NCBI GenBank assembly: GCA_027335985.1
Contig: DAHWGX010000047.1
Span: 1 to 5,811 of the forward strand
Direction of reading: 5' to 3'
DNA from: Nitrospirota bacterium
Lineage (GTDB): Bacteria > Nitrospirota_A > Leptospirillia > Leptospirillales > Leptospirillaceae
Length of the DNA stretch: 5,811 nucleotides
Below are positions 5,754 through 5,811 of the stretch, in pieces (position 1 is the first letter of the stretch; every line of letters begins with the position of its first letter). The notes beneath the pieces were generated by a model. That model did no database searches. It saw only the letters and a list, made by a program, of their open reading frames with translations, and was not told the DNA's origin. Position numbers and translations under genes: made by a program.

Positions 5754-5811
5754 AGTGTTCTCCTTTTTTGAAGGGTTGTGATTGCCTTTGAGTGACAATC
5801 TGAAGCAACCG

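Overview
This window looks like the edge of a bacterial genomic island or integrated element, followed by a DNA alkylation-repair cluster. Bacterial origin is supported by a tRNA gene with an encoded CCA end, Shine-Dalgarno-led starts, a P4-type tyrosine integrase and an IS4/IS1634-type transposase remnant. Base composition is moderately GC-rich, and highest in the transposase remnant. The species cannot be fixed from the sequence. A Gram-negative or Nitrospirota-type (Leptospirillum-like) host would fit the general look, but that is only an impression.

Layout: (1) 66-141, a complete tRNA-Val(UAC) on the + strand. (2) 142-349, a dense control region with a strong intrinsic terminator, a 16-bp imperfect direct repeat on either side of it, a perfect TTGACA box and three copies of a 9-bp TTACTCACA word. 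(3) 350-1552, an apparently intact P4-type site-specific integrase on the + strand. tRNA, att/arm-like repeats and integrase together are the classic architecture of a tRNA-targeted integrative element. (4) 1553-1817, non-coding, with small inverted repeats. (5) 1818 to about 3090, minus strand, an IS1634-type transposase pseudogene that lacks its N-terminal half and carries a frameshift near 2585. (6) 3114-5041, minus strand, a two-gene alkylation-repair operon: a three-module Ada/AraC/AlkA fusion protein followed 17 nt later by an O6-methylguanine-DNA methyltransferase (ogt). (7) 5042-5345, a mostly empty gap with one doubtful small ORF. (8) 5346-5753, minus strand, a small cupin-fold protein.

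How the parts relate: the fusion protein combines a methylphosphotriester-sensing Cys4 domain, an AraC-type DNA-binding domain and a 3-methyladenine glycosylase. It could therefore sense methylation, regulate transcription and excise alkylated bases, while Ogt directly reverses O6-alkylguanine. The same gene order (Ada-AlkA fusion then ogt) is known from mycobacteria, so it is an established arrangement and not a new system. The transposase remnant starts almost at the ogt stop codon, so an insertion and deletion event reshaped the 3' side of this operon. I see no clearly new biological system. The points most worth a second look are the repeat-rich integrase control region and the rearranged IS/ogt junction.
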